A DNA stretch of 64,000 nucleotides from Lojkania enalia (GCA_010094045.1 ML986613.1:310001-374000); one strand, 5' to 3'. Shown: positions 34,174 through 46,675, counted from the stretch's first letter. Numbers and translations are program-made. The notes: generated from the sequence alone by a model not told the origin.

Positions 34174-35611
34174 ATGGAAAAAGGCGGTCGCATTCCGGAG
34201 AAGGTCCAAGCTCTGAGTGACATCGAGCTTGCCGTGCTTCTCTGCCTTGTCGCCGACCAGCATTGTATCATTGAGACTGATGAGGGCTTGTTGGATGAAC
34301 TTGAAGCCGAACTCCGAGTTGTACACCGAGCCACCGCTTTCCCAGGTATGACAGTATGATAGGCTAATTATACTAGATCGCATCCGGCGTCTTCGGACTC
34401 GCATTCTCAGTTCTTGATTGCTCTGAACAGACGACCCTAGATGACTTTGGTAGTGGTATCCTTGTAGATGAAGACGGGGCCGATTATTTCAGTAGCAAGC
34501 ATGCAAAGTTTCGAGAGGAGGTAAGGGTTTGCTTCACCTAATCTAGATCATTGTTCTAAGAATGAAACAGCGATATTTCTCCGCCTCAGATACATCAAGG
34601 TCTTTTGAGAGGCGGTTCTCGAAATCCCCTCGATTATTTAGTCCTTTAGACAGTCAGAGGATCGCAAATGTTGTCATCGCGAAGAATCTGAACAATGCCA
34701 ATTCCCAGGTCCAGATCCAAGCTTTGGAGGTAAGATCGATCGGTTCTGCGGATGCCACATAGCTATAGCTCACCAAAGTATTAGTTAATACGCGGGAAAA
34801 GAAACTTCACACGGACTGCTGTCCATGCTGCACCCAGGCCGTTTCTTTTCATTGCGCTTAATGTCAGTGGTTCTGCTCGACTTACCACCCACTTGGTTCG
34901 TCTCTCCTTCTATTCGCGAGTCAAATGCTCACCAATAATAGAATGACCGATTCTTAATTTTACATAAACACCATGCGGGGGATTCATTACCTAACCTTGA
35001 GGAACTTCAAATCAAAGAGTCAGTCTCTGATGATGGCGCTTCTACATCCTCAGTCGTCCGTTCAGCTCCCCGCATGTACGAAAACCAGAAGCCTGCACCT
35101 GTCACCTTCTCACAAGAGGTATGTTCCTTCTGGAAGAAGTTCATAATCCTACTAATCTCCTTTTAGGACCTCGATAAGCTTGTAGCACTCACTGCGGAAG
35201 TCAAGGTTGGCTCCGAAGTCCGGGCGTATCTCCATAACATTGTTGTATTTATGAGGCTCCATCGAGCTGTAGGAGGAGGTATATCAGCTATTGCCACGCG
35301 TCATTTAAGTGATCTATCTCAGTAAGTCGACAACCCGCATATTCCCTGCGTAGTGGTGTAGTAGAAAGGGCAGAAACGCTAATATATTCAGTGCCTTGGC
35401 GCCTCTTCATGGCCTTTCATATGTCACACCCTCCCTAGTCGCCCTTGCCGCCCGCAAAATTTATCCTCATCGAATAATAATCACTTCTCCAGAGAGTGAG
35501 CGAAGTATGCAGTGGGGCAGTTCATTGCAAGCTGTGAAGGCAATCCTGGAAGGAGTTACGGTTGAAGATGTAATAGAGGAGGTGCTACAGTCTGTAGAGG
35601 TCCCGTTATGA
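34174..35611 (+). CDS. Fungal magnesium-chelatase-like protein
   Basis: Seven exons (34174..34320, 34377..34520, 34571..34729, 34785..34895, 34942..35118, 35167..35321, 35392..35611) join in frame to 370 residues. The sequence has the features of the fungal family usually labelled magnesium chelatase: KVQALSDIELAVLLCLVADQ at the start, LDSQRIANVVIAKNLNNA, QIQALELIRGKRNFTRTAVH across a splice site, APRPFLFIALN, AYLHNIVVFMRLHRAVGGGI, ATRHLSDLSHALAPLHGLSY and SLVALAARKIYPHRI. The resemblance is to the C-terminal half of the AAA subunit (sensor and lid region); I see no Walker A motif. Fungi make no chlorophyll, so the role is unknown. Every intron is 49-70 bp with consensus ends. High intron density is typical of this family. 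Confidence 0.88.
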
Positions 35612-36069
35612 GCGTATTGTCACAATAGTCATCACTATGCGCATACACCATTGTACTTCCAAGTCTATCTGAGGGCACATCTTCTGTACTGTTCCTTCGT
35701 GATGGGCAATTTACATGCTGCGCTGCCTGAGGCAATTAACGATTAGTTTATACCATTAGGCTGAACATAGTATATGGTATAACACCTCTCTAAACCTGGG
35801 AATTAGCATCGCAACTCCGCTTGGTCACCACCTAGAGTGTGTTATTTTTCCTTATTAGTACGGGTGTTCCTTTCATTGTAAGGGATGAGTAACAATGCAG
35901 GTGGCTGATGTCACCATACTCCCATTGGGTAGCGCGGGGCAGAGCCTCGCCCCATATCTTCCTCCAATAACCTCAACTTCAAACTTTATGAAGTTATAAA
36001 ACGCCCATCATCCTCGACGCTTGGTCTCGTATCCCCTTCGTTTCTGCGCCTTTCATCTTCTATTTGAGG
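35612..36069. promoter_or_regulatory. Upstream region of the NAD kinase gene
   Basis: 460 bp between tandem genes. TATAAAACG near 35995 is a possible TATA element about 75 bp before the ATG at 36070. No further gene was seen. Confidence 0.4.
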
Positions 36070-37748
36070 ATGGCTACAGGTTATTCTGAGGACAAAACTT
36101 TAGGACTTGCACAGGTCGAGGTACTCCCTCCTTCCAGGAAAATGAAGGCGTCGGAGCTAACATCCACCCTGAGGACGAGAGAATCGACTACGATAATAGG
36201 AGGCCAAGTAGTACAGGAAGCGATACCGAAGCGTTAGAGGTAGTCCAGTCCCTATCCTGCCCTACCCCAAAACCTAATGTGGCCCAATAGGTAGTCTTCG
36301 AAGACCAAGGCGTCCGGCGGCGCAAATCCTCCCTCGTCCCCTCCGTAGCCCCTCGTCCCGCCCATTTCCGCCAGAAGACACAATGTTTCGTACACACTCT
36401 CCTCGAAAAGCATGACGGCATACCAAACAAGGATCATAGCGCATCCTATGAGGGTTTGGCGCAAGAACGACTAATTGATAAAGACCCCCATGGACACGTA
36501 CATGGGTCGCATCACTCTCGCCTCTTGACAAAAAAGCAAATATCTGACATGGCATTCGGAATAAGAGAGCTGTCAAAGAAGCTAGTGCAAATCAAACTAA
36601 AATTGAATGTGCGCAATATTTTTATTTTAGGGAAAGCGCATGATGAGACGCTCATCTCGCATTCAAGAGAGACAACGGAATGGCTGCTGAGCAAAGAGCC
36701 GCATTACAGGGTGTACGTACCCCTTACATGCACTCGGAGCCAGAAAGAACTAAAGAGACTACAGTTATGTGGAAGATACACTAGAACAGAACAGAATCTT
36801 CGATTCAGAGGGCCTTCTGAACGACAATCCTGATTTCCGGGGACGATTAAGATTCTGGTCTAAAAAATTATGCGATGAGAGGCCCCAAACTTTTGACATT
36901 GTCCTCGCTGTAAGACCATCCAGACCCGTCTATCTTGATTAGGTTGACAATACATGTAGCTTGGTGGCGACGGCACGGTTCTATACGCTTCATGGCTCTT
37001 CCAACGAATAGTACCTCCAGTTCTTGCCTTCTCACTAGGCTCGTTGGGTTTCTTGACTAAATTCGACTATGAGCTTTATCCGCAAACTTTGTCGCGAGCT
37101 TTTGGGGAAGGCATAACAGTCAGCCTCCGCTTACGTTTTGAAGCTACAATAATGCGATCACAAAGCAACAAGAAGACGGATAACAAGCGTGATCTCGTTG
37201 AGGAATTAATTGGCGAAGAGAGCGAAGACCACCATACGCATGTGCCAGATGGAACACATAATATCTTGAACGAGGTCGTATTAGACCGCGGACCGAATCC
37301 GACGATGTCAACTATGGAACTATTTGGCGATGATGAGCATTTCACTACTGTCCAGGCCGATGGTATATGCGTATCAACCCCTACAGGTTCTACCGCATAT
37401 AATCTTGCGGCAGGAGGCTCGCTCTGCCACCCCGACAACCCAGTCATTCTAGTCACAGCCATCTGCGCGCACACGCTTTCTTTCCGACCTATCATTCTTC
37501 CAGATACCATTGTCCTCCGTGCAGGTGTGCCGTACGATGCGCGAACGAGCTCGTGGGCGAGCTTTGATGGGAAGGAAAGAACTGAGCTTAGACCTGGTGA
37601 TTATGTCACCATAAGTGCTAGTAGATATCCGTTTCCGAGTGTGCTGCCTTTAGATAGAAAGCGGCAAGATTGGGTAGACAGTATTAGCAGGACACTACAG
37701 TGGAATAGCAGACAACGACAAAAGAGCTATAAGGAATGGACTGCATAG
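36070..37748 (+). CDS. NAD kinase
   Basis: Well-supported exons are 36115..36239, 36291..36712, 36765..36909 and 36960..37748. With a tentative first exon 36070..36079 the protein has 496 residues. NAD kinase phosphorylates NAD to NADP. Evidence: LLTKKQISDMAFGIRELSKK, ILGKAHDETLISHSRE and VYVEDTLEQN (across a splice), then the catalytic GGDGT at about residues 236-240 (LGGDGTVLYASWLFQ), FSLGSLGFLTKFDYE, LNEVVLDRGPNPTMS, DGICVSTPTGSTAYNLAAGG and the C-terminal ASFDGKERTELRPGDYV. Length and order fit the fungal UTR1-like cytosolic enzymes. The 5' end is uncertain: linking the ATG at 36070 in frame needs a 35-bp intron (36080..36114), shorter than fungal introns normally are. Confidence 0.9.
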
Positions 37749-38743
37749 ACCCTAAAAAGATATGATTGGTAAAGAGATGATGAATGCATGGAATTCATGA
37801 GGATCCTCGTTGTGCGTAGAGTGTAGATTGCTGATGTAGTGGTTGGATGACCGGAAGCGGTTCACGACTGTGCTATCGATACACGCACTCTAGCCTCCTG
37901 GATGAAAGATCGTATTCTTTGACGAATGACCTTATTGGAGAACGGGATATTTTATGCAATCTAGCGCAATCATCAAGTAGATATAATCAATACAAGTAAT
38001 TGTTGACCGGTTTCATGACCATACCCCTCAACCACGGTTGTCGGATGGTAATTAGATTGCAGCTTCTCGGCATGTTCTGTCTGGAGAGAGGGGAGTGGCC
38101 AATTCTGCCTGTTTGCATGAAGCAGTCTCATCCAGAATTTAAGGAGCCCGGTGCTATTGCCGGATGTTGGTGTTTCTTATACAACATATCACATTTGAGC
38201 ATCTCTCTCATCTTTGGTTGTTAGTTTGCGCACGCTAAGGCTTTAGTAGGTTTGGATAGTGATGATCTATGCAAGTCACTCCATCACGAACGAATAATTT
38301 TGCAGTGCAGGAAATAAACATCAGGTGACTGCGACAACCAACCTTGGAACCTCGAGATGAATGAATGATGGATAGAGGGGAAGGAGACATGGTTGGTACG
38401 GACGGCGCGAACACGAGGCTTGCGCGGATTTAGCAGCGGGACCTGCAGGATGGCTTGTGCTTGTGCCCTGCTCGGCTGTCGTGTCCGCTCGCTCCTGAAA
38501 CAACAATTCACTCCCTAGCAACCAACGACATCACCTAGTCCACCCCGCGCTCGTTGCGTCCTTCGCTGCTGTTTGCATTCGCTCGTTCACGCCTCTCGCT
38601 CACTCGCGCTTCGATCGGGGCGACGCCTCCGCTGCCCCCGCGCCTCTCAGCCGTCGCTGAGCAAGTCCTGTTCCCTCCTCTCAGCCTCCTAGCAACTACC
38701 TCTCTCTATCCGCATCCACAGACTCACCACTTCCGCAGCAACC
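37749..38743. other. Intergenic, CHS7 upstream region
   Basis: About 1 kb without a recognised gene. The last 200 bp are C/T-rich on the plus strand and probably contain the CHS7 promoter and 5' UTR. Confidence 0.4.
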
Positions 38744-39858
38744 ATGGGCTTCGGCGACTTTTCGACGATATGTACGAAGACTGCGATACCACTATGTGCT
38801 CTCGTGGGCCCGCCTTCCAACATCAACGGTGGTAGCGGCATCCTCGCCTCATGTTACTCCCGGACAATTGAGCTGGCAAACACAGTCATCTTTCAGACCG
38901 CGAATGACTTCATGCACATTCTGGCGCTGATAATGACCGTTATTATGATTATTCATGTGCGGTCGAAGTTCACCGCCGTTGGTAGGTAGAATCTAGGCGC
39001 TGGGGTTGCCAAACGGTTTGCTGACAATTGTTGCATAGGCCGAAAAGAGATCACGTCCTTCTTCTACATCTACCTTCTCCTTACTATCGTGTCCCTTATT
39101 CTCGACTCCGGCGTCACCGCGCCTGGCTCCGGCGCATATCCCTACTTCGCCGCCGCACAGATGGGCCTAACAAACGCCCTGTGCACTAGTCTCTTGATTA
39201 ACGGCTTTGTAGGCTTTCAGCTATACGAGGATGGGACGACTCTTTCTGTCTGGCTTCTGCGACTGTGTTCTCTAGGCATGTTCATCATCGGCGGTGCCGT
39301 GTCCCTTCTTACCTTCAAGGGCTGGGCAGGCTTGAAGCCCGAAAACCCCGTCGGAATCTTCGTTGTCTCGTACATTCTGAACGCAATTTTCCTCTTCGTC
39401 TATGTTTGCAGCCAGATCATACTAGTTGTTGGTACGCTAGAGGACCGCTGGCCATTAGGAGACATTACATTCGGTGTCTTTTTCTTTGTCATCGGGCAGG
39501 TCATTCTCTACGTCTTCAGTGACACCATCTGCGATCAAGTCCAGCATTATTTGGACGGCCTGTTCTTTGCGACAATCTGTAATTTGCTGGCCGTCATGAT
39601 GGTGTACAAGGTTAGTATTGATCGAACGCTCCAGCTTCTCCATCCCCGGCTCGCTAACGGCGCTAAAATTAGTACTGGGATTCCATCACCCGCGAAGACT
39701 TAGAATTTTCGGTCGGTGTCAAGCAGCACAATTGGGAAGTCAAGGAATTACTTCCTGAGGAAGAAAAGCGTGGAACAGTTTACAACGAATCCGAGTACGC
39801 TAGCTCTCTGTACCAGCAACCAATCCGCGCATCGCACTACTCTGCTGGTGGTTACTAA
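38744..39858 (+). CDS. CHS7: Chitin synthase export chaperone
   Basis: Three exons (38744..38981, 39039..39610, 39673..39858) give 331 residues, the usual CHS7 length. CHS7 is an ER membrane chaperone that lets class IV chitin synthase (Chs3 type) leave the ER. The start [18 protein letters not shown] is the family hallmark; the body has six or seven membrane segments (for example [83 protein letters not shown]) and the conserved [20 protein letters not shown]. The end ([15 protein letters not shown]) is the typical cytosolic tail. Both introns restore conserved blocks exactly. Confidence 0.95.
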
Positions 39859-41041
39859 ATCCTTCAACAATTTTCGCCCGTCTTTTTGCCTTAATCGTTG
39901 TCTGAAAATACCAATGTTTGTTATAGCGCGATGTGCAATTGCATGGCACGGAGTTTGGCGCATAGAAGTCTAGCATAAGAGCTCTTGCACTTGGATGGAG
40001 TGGCCTGAACGTCCGAGCTAGAATGCATCGTGTCGGTGGTTGGGTAATCCTGTGATTATGCTCCAGGCTTGGAGTTTAGGGTTTTAAGTATGGATGGGGA
40101 TGACGCTACTATGAAAATATATTCCTGGAAGGAAACATCAGTTTTGGGGTATTTATATAGTAATTGTCAATAATTTAGCATTTACTCTGCATTTAGCTGG
40201 ATCCGTCATGGGTCTCTGAGGATCATATATGGCAACTTAGGTTTCAAGAAGAATTCAGAGCATATTAGGATCGATACGAGGGCAAAGTTACCCCTCCGCG
40301 ATGCCTGGCTATTCGACAGCATATAAACGGAAACTCATGGTCCTTCACATGGCTCGTGCCTCGTCTCGAGACTCCACATATATTCCCCATGGGTAGGCCT
40401 CGGTGCCGGCGCCGACTCGACCTATTCTCGAACGCGACGGGATTTCCCAAATAGGAAAAGCCGAGCGCACAACCTCATTCCTTTGCTCGCAAACACAGGA
40501 GCATTGATGCCCTCGATGGCACTTGACCTTATAAGGTATTCTGGGTTTCGCTAGAGGGTTGGGAAAAGGGTGAGCTCGGGAGACCGTGCAGTACTCTATG
40601 CGGCAAATTGAGTGGCAGAATTGGAGATTGAGGGGTGCAGATGGCGGGGTGTATGTTGATCACAAGGCGGGGCAGTGGAAGTGCTATATGAGGGCTTGGT
40701 CGTCCGCAAACGGGATTTGGGCAGCGCTTCTTGCTTGCCTGTGGACTTTTTTTTCCTGGCAGTCTGATTTTTGCCGGGACACGGAAGCTTTGGCGGAGGC
40801 GGCTGGGCCTTTCGGTATGTCTGCTTTAGTTTTTAGTTTGGGGAGCCGTTGTGTGGAAGTGGGTTGAGGATGGATAGGGTATATAGATGTGCGCGGACTG
40901 CTATTGACGGCAAATAGTGTTCTTGGATACCTATCTTTTTGCGTACGCCCTGTTGAGCGAGATTGGGCCTCGTGCTCGTCGATTCTAAGCAGCTTCTTCC
41001 TCCCTTAAGAGAAACTTCAACATCCAGCACATCTAGCAACC
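39859..41041. other. Intergenic, no recognised gene
   Basis: About 1.2 kb between tandem genes. A plus-strand frame of 93 codons at 40586-40867 contains tryptophan-rich sequence with no recognised motif and is probably chance or upstream of the kinase promoter. Confidence 0.4.
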
Positions 41042-42956
41042 ATGTCTAGAAAACACTTTTTCTCGTCGCCTGATGGCGTCGTCCAGCATATGCTCACTTC
41101 TCTCATCATTAGAAACCCGCACATGGGTCTGGACATGTCGAACCGCGTCGTCTACAACCTCTCTCATTCGCCCACCCGTGTCTCTGTAATCTCGGGCGGT
41201 GGCTCCGGCCACGAGCCTGCGTGGTCGGGCTTCGTAGGCGATGGCATGCTATCGGCTGCTGTCTGCGGTGACATATTTGCGTCCCCGAGTACTAAACAGG
41301 TTATGAGCGGGATCAGAAATGTGCCCAGCGATGAGGGAGTGATTCTTTGCATTACAAATTATACGGGGGACATGCTGCACTTTGGACTTGCAAGGGAGAA
41401 AGGATGTGCGCTTGGATGGAAGGTGGATGTTGTGTGTATGGCGGAGGATGCAGCGCTGGGGAGGGCAAAAAGTGAGAAGGTTGGACGGAGAGGATTGGCG
41501 GGGAATCTACTTGGTATGTATTCATATTTGATCCATTTGCATATTGTGGGCTTGAGAAGGGGACTTTGCTAATGAAGAACAGTGATCAAGTTGATTGGGG
41601 CGGCGTCGGCGAAGAACTGGTCCTTTGAGAAGTGTAGACAGATTGGAGAACTGGGTAACTCACAGCTCGTTACGATCGGTGCGAGTCTGGACCACTGCCA
41701 CGTCCCTGGCAGAGAAGCATTCGAATCAGTGCCCGAAGATTCGTATGTTCTAGGAATGGGCATCCACAATGAGCCCGTAGGTTTTTTTTTCCCTCGCCAT
41801 TGATCATAATCGGGCACTTGCAACTAATGCATCTTCCTAGGGCCTCCGCACAATTTCCCCAATGCCATCCGCCGAGCAAATCATCAAAGAGCTCCTAAAC
41901 TACCTCCTAGACCCTAAAGACAATGACAGAGCCTTCGTCAAATTCAATCCGCATGACGAAGTTGTCATGCTAATCAACAACTTCGGCGGTCTCTCCGGTC
42001 TCGAGCTTGAAGCCCTCACAAACGTAACCCTCGTCCAGCTCAAGAAAGACTGGGATATTGTTCCATCACGCGTCTACGCCGGCGTCCTTGAGACCTCATT
42101 GAACGGTCAGGGCTTCAGCATTACACTAGGCAACATGAGTGGGATGGCGAAGGCAATGGGCGAAAGTGTCGAGACAGTAATCGGGTTACTCGATCACCCA
42201 ACCAATGCGCCGGCCTGGCCGAAGAACAATTATCAACCCGTAACCATCGACAAGAGGACCGCAGCCTTACGCGAGAAAGCCAACGCCTCCACCCAAGAAT
42301 CCGACATAGCACACAAATCCCCCCCAACCCCCGCCTCCCTAATCCCTGCCCTCCGAAAAGCCTGCAATGCCGGCCTCGCCGCCGAGCCTAAAATCACGCA
42401 ATACGATCTCCAAATGGGCGATGGTGACTGCGGCGAAGCAGTCGCCGGCGTCTGCAAATCCATTCTCAATAACCTCGATTCGCTGCCCAGCACTCTACCC
42501 CGCCTAATCCCCTTGCTCGAAAGCGTATCCGAGAATGTCGAGGACGTCGGCGGCTCGCTGGGCGCCATCCTCAGCATCCTCGTCACCGCCTTCACAAACG
42601 CGCTCGCCCATGCCACTACCAAGGAGTCCAAAGCCCTTGACATCAACACCGTGTCCGAGGCTGCCTTCGTCGCGTTGGAGAACCTGAAGAATTATACTTC
42701 AGCGAGGGAGGGCGATAGGACGGTTATGGATGTCTTGATTCCGTTCATCGTCTCTTTGAATGAAACTAAGGATCTCGCGAAGAGCGTGCAAGTCGCAGAG
42801 GACAAGGCCGATGCGACTAAGTATATGAAGGCCAAGTTTGGCCGCGCTACATACGTCGGTGATGAGATGGGCGCTGAGAGGAGCCAGATTCCGGACCCGG
42901 GGGCGTATGCAGCGGGTGTGTGGTTGAAGGGGCTTTTGGAGGGGTACAATCCGTGA
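41042..42956 (+). CDS. DAK1: Dihydroxyacetone kinase
   Basis: Three exons (41042..41513, 41583..41776, 41841..42956) give 593 residues, matching the single-chain ATP-dependent fungal kinase. It phosphorylates dihydroxyacetone (and glyceraldehyde) in glycerol and methanol-type metabolism. The N-terminal DhaK domain has VISGGGSGHEPAWSGFVGDG, AAVCGDIFASPS, CITNYTGDMLHFGLA and GASLDHCHVPGR with His195 in the position of the histidine that forms a covalent hemiaminal with the substrate. The C-terminal DhaL ATP-binding domain (about residue 395 onward) has QMGDGDCGEAVAGVCK, VGGSLGAILSILVTAF, EGDRTVMDVLIPF and DPGAYAAGVWLKGL. The symbol is by family; fungi often have two paralogues. Antisense frames inside are shadows. 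Confidence 0.94.
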
Positions 42957-43348
42957 GCTTTGTTGAGACCAGTCAGGGGTTGACATTTTAATTTTGTAAA
43001 TGTAGCGACTTTTCTTTTTGTTTATTTAACAGATATGAATCTTTGCGGAACCAGTATGGCTGATGGTTCAAAGCATTTGCATTAATAAAGTACATACCAG
43101 CGTTGACGCTAAATCTCTATTTTCAAGATCAAGGGGTACTTATGGACCCAGACGCCTCCCGACCCATTTTCTTAAAAAAATCCATTATCCATCCTTATCC
43201 GTAGTTAAATAAAGACCTTGACTAGAATCGAACGCCAAAGTACCGAAAGAAAACACTAGCAGTAGAACGAAGGGACACTAACGTGAGTACAATATTTTCA
43301 CGCATCCTTACGGCTGCCGATGGACCGGTCAATATCTACAAGGTACCA
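42957..43348. other. Convergent 3' region
   Basis: About 390 bp between the convergent ends of the dihydroxyacetone kinase and bZIP genes, holding both 3' UTRs. No other feature was seen. Confidence 0.45.
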
Positions 43349-45129
43349 TTACCGGCCCTCCTTTATCTTAACTGTAGTAGCAAGACAAGGAAAGGTAGAT
43401 CGGAAAGTCGTTCCCAGACTCCAATTACTGATGTCCCGAAGGTGGGTCTCGAATGCTGGGTTGATAAGCCACTCATCATCATCTTTGGTTAGCCCGGCTA
43501 AAGTAGTCCCCGGAGTGCTAACGGCTCTACTTGGTGTTGCTGGCCCTGCCGGCGATCCCGCATTAACGGCTGTAGAGTAGGGACTAGAAGCTGGAATCGA
43601 AGATGTGGCTGACAAAGAGGAGGCCTGGATTTTGGAAGCTGGAAGGAGACAATCACGTGGCTCATATGGCCAGTTCAGTGAGACTGTAGTTGTGAATGGT
43701 ATGAAAAAGGTATCAAATGGTATGAATGGTGGTGTTGCTATCATGCGGTCACGAAGACGGGGCCTATATGCTAGTTAGTAATTCTCAGATATGATTGGGC
43801 AAATTAGCGTTGAGAGGAGCAGGAGCTAAAGCAATGAGGGAGCAAGAACTAGGAGCATCGTCTTAACTTACCAAGGAAGATGGTCAAACCAGCATGGATG
43901 CGGTGTAAAGAGCTGCGATGGCCGGGGCGTTACCCAATCAGGCATCCGGTCGTAGTTCTCCTGTGTTGGTTCAAGCTGCCATCGCATAATAAGGAACATG
44001 ATGAAGACAATAGCAACCTGTTCTGGAAGGCCACAAATGTCAGGAAATGTCCGTAGAATGTCCGTGAAGAGTTTCGACAGAGGGTGGGCGTCCACAGCAC
44101 GGTCCGGGAGGACAAGCGAAGTGAAATTGGGATACAAGGGCCCCACAATGGTGTTGATAGGCACGCCCTCTGCGGCTCGGGCCTGTTGTTGCGCAAGGAA
44201 GTCCAGCATTATGACGTCTAATGGGCATGTCGCCGAGATATTGCGCGGAAGTGTGAGATGCGGTACCAATTGCGGCGCGTGTTGTGCTGGGTCCGGATTG
44301 CTTGCGGCGGGTACTTGCGGGGGAGGAAGATTTGGATCCACTCTCCGCTGCCCACTGTCCAGAAGAAAGTCCACCCCTAACCGCTCGTCAAACGGCATCT
44401 CAGCGTGTATCTGCGGCGGTCGCGGAGGCTCGAACTGCGAGCTTTCGCCAGACCATCGCCGGACGTGGCTGGTGGGTGCATCGCCATGATACAGCCACTG
44501 TCCCCGTCCCGAGTCGGTCCCGACGGGCGAGTGTAGGCCGTTCTGGGGGGAAGAGACATCGTGAACCGAGGGTATCCCAGCAGAGAAGGCTCGAGGATCG
44601 GGAGCGGGCGCAATAGTTTCACGAGATGGCGCGATAGGCGGGAGGGGACAACGCTCAGCGGCAGCTGCCAGTTCTATGCGCAGGAAATCAGCAAAATGTC
44701 CATATCTCACTCATTCGAGCTTCTGCTGTCGTTGTTCATACCATTGAGGCCTCCAGGAGCCCGCATTATCGGCTGGATGATGGCCACGATGCTCTCGAGG
44801 CGCTTTCGGATGTCTACATTCTCCGCCTGGATAGCCTCCTTCTCGCGCAGCACCACTTGCAGGTCGTGGTAGGGCTGCTGGCTCTCGAGCTCGCGGATCC
44901 GCTGGTTCAGACGGTCGATATGGTTCTTTGTCCGCTCACGAATAGCGCGTTGAGCTTCGCGGTCGTTGGCTCGCTTCCGCGCGAGCTGCTCAGGAGTGAG
45001 GTTCGCGACGCCTCGTGACGACGTGCCACCAGTGCGACGACGCTTCGGACCCGGTGCCTGGGATTGACTCGACTCCTGCGTGTCGTCATTTGGCGTCTCT
45101 GTGTTGTGGGAGGACTCGTCCCCCGCCAT
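43349..45129 (-). CDS. bZIP transcription factor with DUF3425
   Basis: Three exons (45129..44742, 44673..43872, 43763..43349) give 534 residues. The first exon carries a basic nuclear patch (PGPKRRRTGG) and a fungal bZIP basic region (ARKRANDREAQRAIRERTK) followed by a leucine-zipper-like coiled coil (HIDRLNQRIRELESQ). The middle is Pro-rich and disordered. A DUF3425 domain begins near residue 275 (PLDVIMLDFLAQQQA) and ends across the last intron with WFDHLPWPRLRDRMI and SLNWPYEPRDCLL. bZIP-DUF3425 proteins are Pezizomycotina-specific regulators. The last splice (TTG|GTAAGT...ATAG|GCC) restores the conserved H-L-P-W-P-R motif; without it the protein would stop at LPW. It is divergent from the hydrolase gene at 45481. 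Confidence 0.92.
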
Positions 45130-45480
45130 ATTGCCTGGAAACCCCGATCTGGGGCGACGAGCTGGGGTTGCGGGAGATAAGATTCAGGAACGCTGCACCA
45201 TTGCATAACATGACTCGCACACGCTGCAGCCCTTAGTCAGCCGCCTCGGCAAAGCTGGAAATCTGGGGAAGCTTCAACGCTCACCTTCGGAAATACACAT
45301 CCAGACCCATTGTCCGGCGTCCAGCCACCATCATGTGCGGCGTTCGGTCATGACCATTGTTGTAGAGAGGGCGCTATGCCCTGCCAAAGAGTCGTGAGTA
45401 CCATCTCTCCTCACTACCACTACTTCTACTCCTTTCCTTTCCTTTCCCATCTTATTGTGCATACCACGTATTTCGGCGCC
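45130..45480. promoter_or_regulatory. Divergent promoter region, bZIP factor and hydrolase
   Basis: 351 bp between the divergent start codons. A C/T-rich tract with CCTTTCCTTTCC-like repeats precedes the hydrolase ATG. Shared regulation is possible but not shown. Confidence 0.45.
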
Positions 45481-46675
45481 ATGGCAGACCAGAATGTTAG
45501 CAAGCTGGGGATAGCTTCGGCCATTCTTAAAGCCAGTTGGTCCTCCGCTAACGCATAGTCCCGGGTCCTGGAGCAACCGTAAGCTAACAATCAATCATAG
45601 TGCTATCCGCTTCTGTCCGGGTGTGGACCTCCCCTTTCAAAGGCCAGAAGGGTGCCCAGAATTACTTCAAAGATGTCATGTTCAGCATGACAAGGACCCA
45701 ATTGGGTAGCCTTGACCTCGCTCAAGACCGCTACATGTCTCCAATGACAACACCAACCTATCTCAAGTTCGCAAAGGACAATGGCTTTGCGCCGGAGAGC
45801 TCGACGCTACCGAGCGGGACCCTAGCGCACTGGCTCGGCAACAAAAATGCAAAGAATGTAATTCTATACTATCACGGTATGTTCGGACACATGTATCCGG
45901 AAACTTGCTGACCCACCAAGGCGGTGGATTCGTAGTGCCACTATCCCCTGGCCACCTGATGTTTCTCACGGAACTAAAGGACACCCTCATCACCCAAGGC
46001 ACGGATACTGCCATCCTCATCCTTGCCTATGACCTCGCGCCCGAGTCTAAGTACCCTACTCAGCTAAGACAAGCCGTCGAAGCTCTGAAATACCTGGTAG
46101 AATCAGAGGGCCGCGGTCCCTCAACTATCACTTTGGGCGGCGACTCTGCAGGAGGCAATCTCGCCCTAGGCGTCCTATCACACCTCGCGCATCCACACCC
46201 CGAAATCCCGCCCTTACACCTACCCTCCAAGCTTCATGGTGCCCTCCTCGTTTCTCCTTGGTGCTCGTTCAACACTCACACCCCCGCGTACATTGAGAAT
46301 GCTGAGAAAGACATGTTCGATGCCCGCCCGCTTAAGAGATGGTCTTCAGCTTTCCTCGGAAGCGATTCACCATTCGCCGGTGATTTTTATAACGAGCCCG
46401 TTCTTGCGCCCGCATCGTGGTGGGAGAAGGTCGCTGACGTGGTTGGCGAGGTACTCATTTGGGGCGGCGGTAATGAGATATTACTCGATGGTATCAAAGA
46501 ATTCGCCAAGAGGTTCCAAAAAGGATTCGGTGGCAAGGGAGGCAACGTAAGCATTGTGATTACCCCAGAGGCCTGTCACGTAGAGCCGGTTGCGGAGAGG
46601 ATTTTGGGATATAAGGGTGATAGCGGGACCGGAAGTGCAAAGGCGATACAAAGCTGGGCGAAAGCTAAATTGTAG
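45481..46675 (+). CDS. HSL-family alpha/beta hydrolase (steryl/lipid ester type)
   Basis: Three exons (45481..45535, 45601..45876, 45921..46675) give 361 residues. The oxyanion motif H-G-G-G (ILYYHGGGFVVP, residues 110-113) is rebuilt exactly by the second intron. The nucleophile elbow is GGDSAGGN (about residues 183-188), followed by HGALLVSPWCSFN. WGGGNEILLDG and PEACHVEP near the C-terminus supply the likely acid and the catalytic His. This is the hormone-sensitive-lipase/acetyl-hydrolase family (Abhydrolase_3). Substrate is unknown; fungal relatives include sterol deacetylases and mycotoxin-cluster esterases. No signal peptide is obvious. The small first exon is supported by phase and by the joined reading (ILKAMLSASVRVW). 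Confidence 0.9.

Noticed and set aside
42233..42986. Minus-strand frames up to 138 codons in the dihydroxyacetone kinase gene
   Set aside because: They are shadows of a well-supported GC-biased exon.
43998..44616. Plus-strand frames of 110-163 codons
   Set aside because: They are antisense to the Pro-rich middle of the bZIP-DUF3425 gene, whose splice junctions rebuild conserved motifs.
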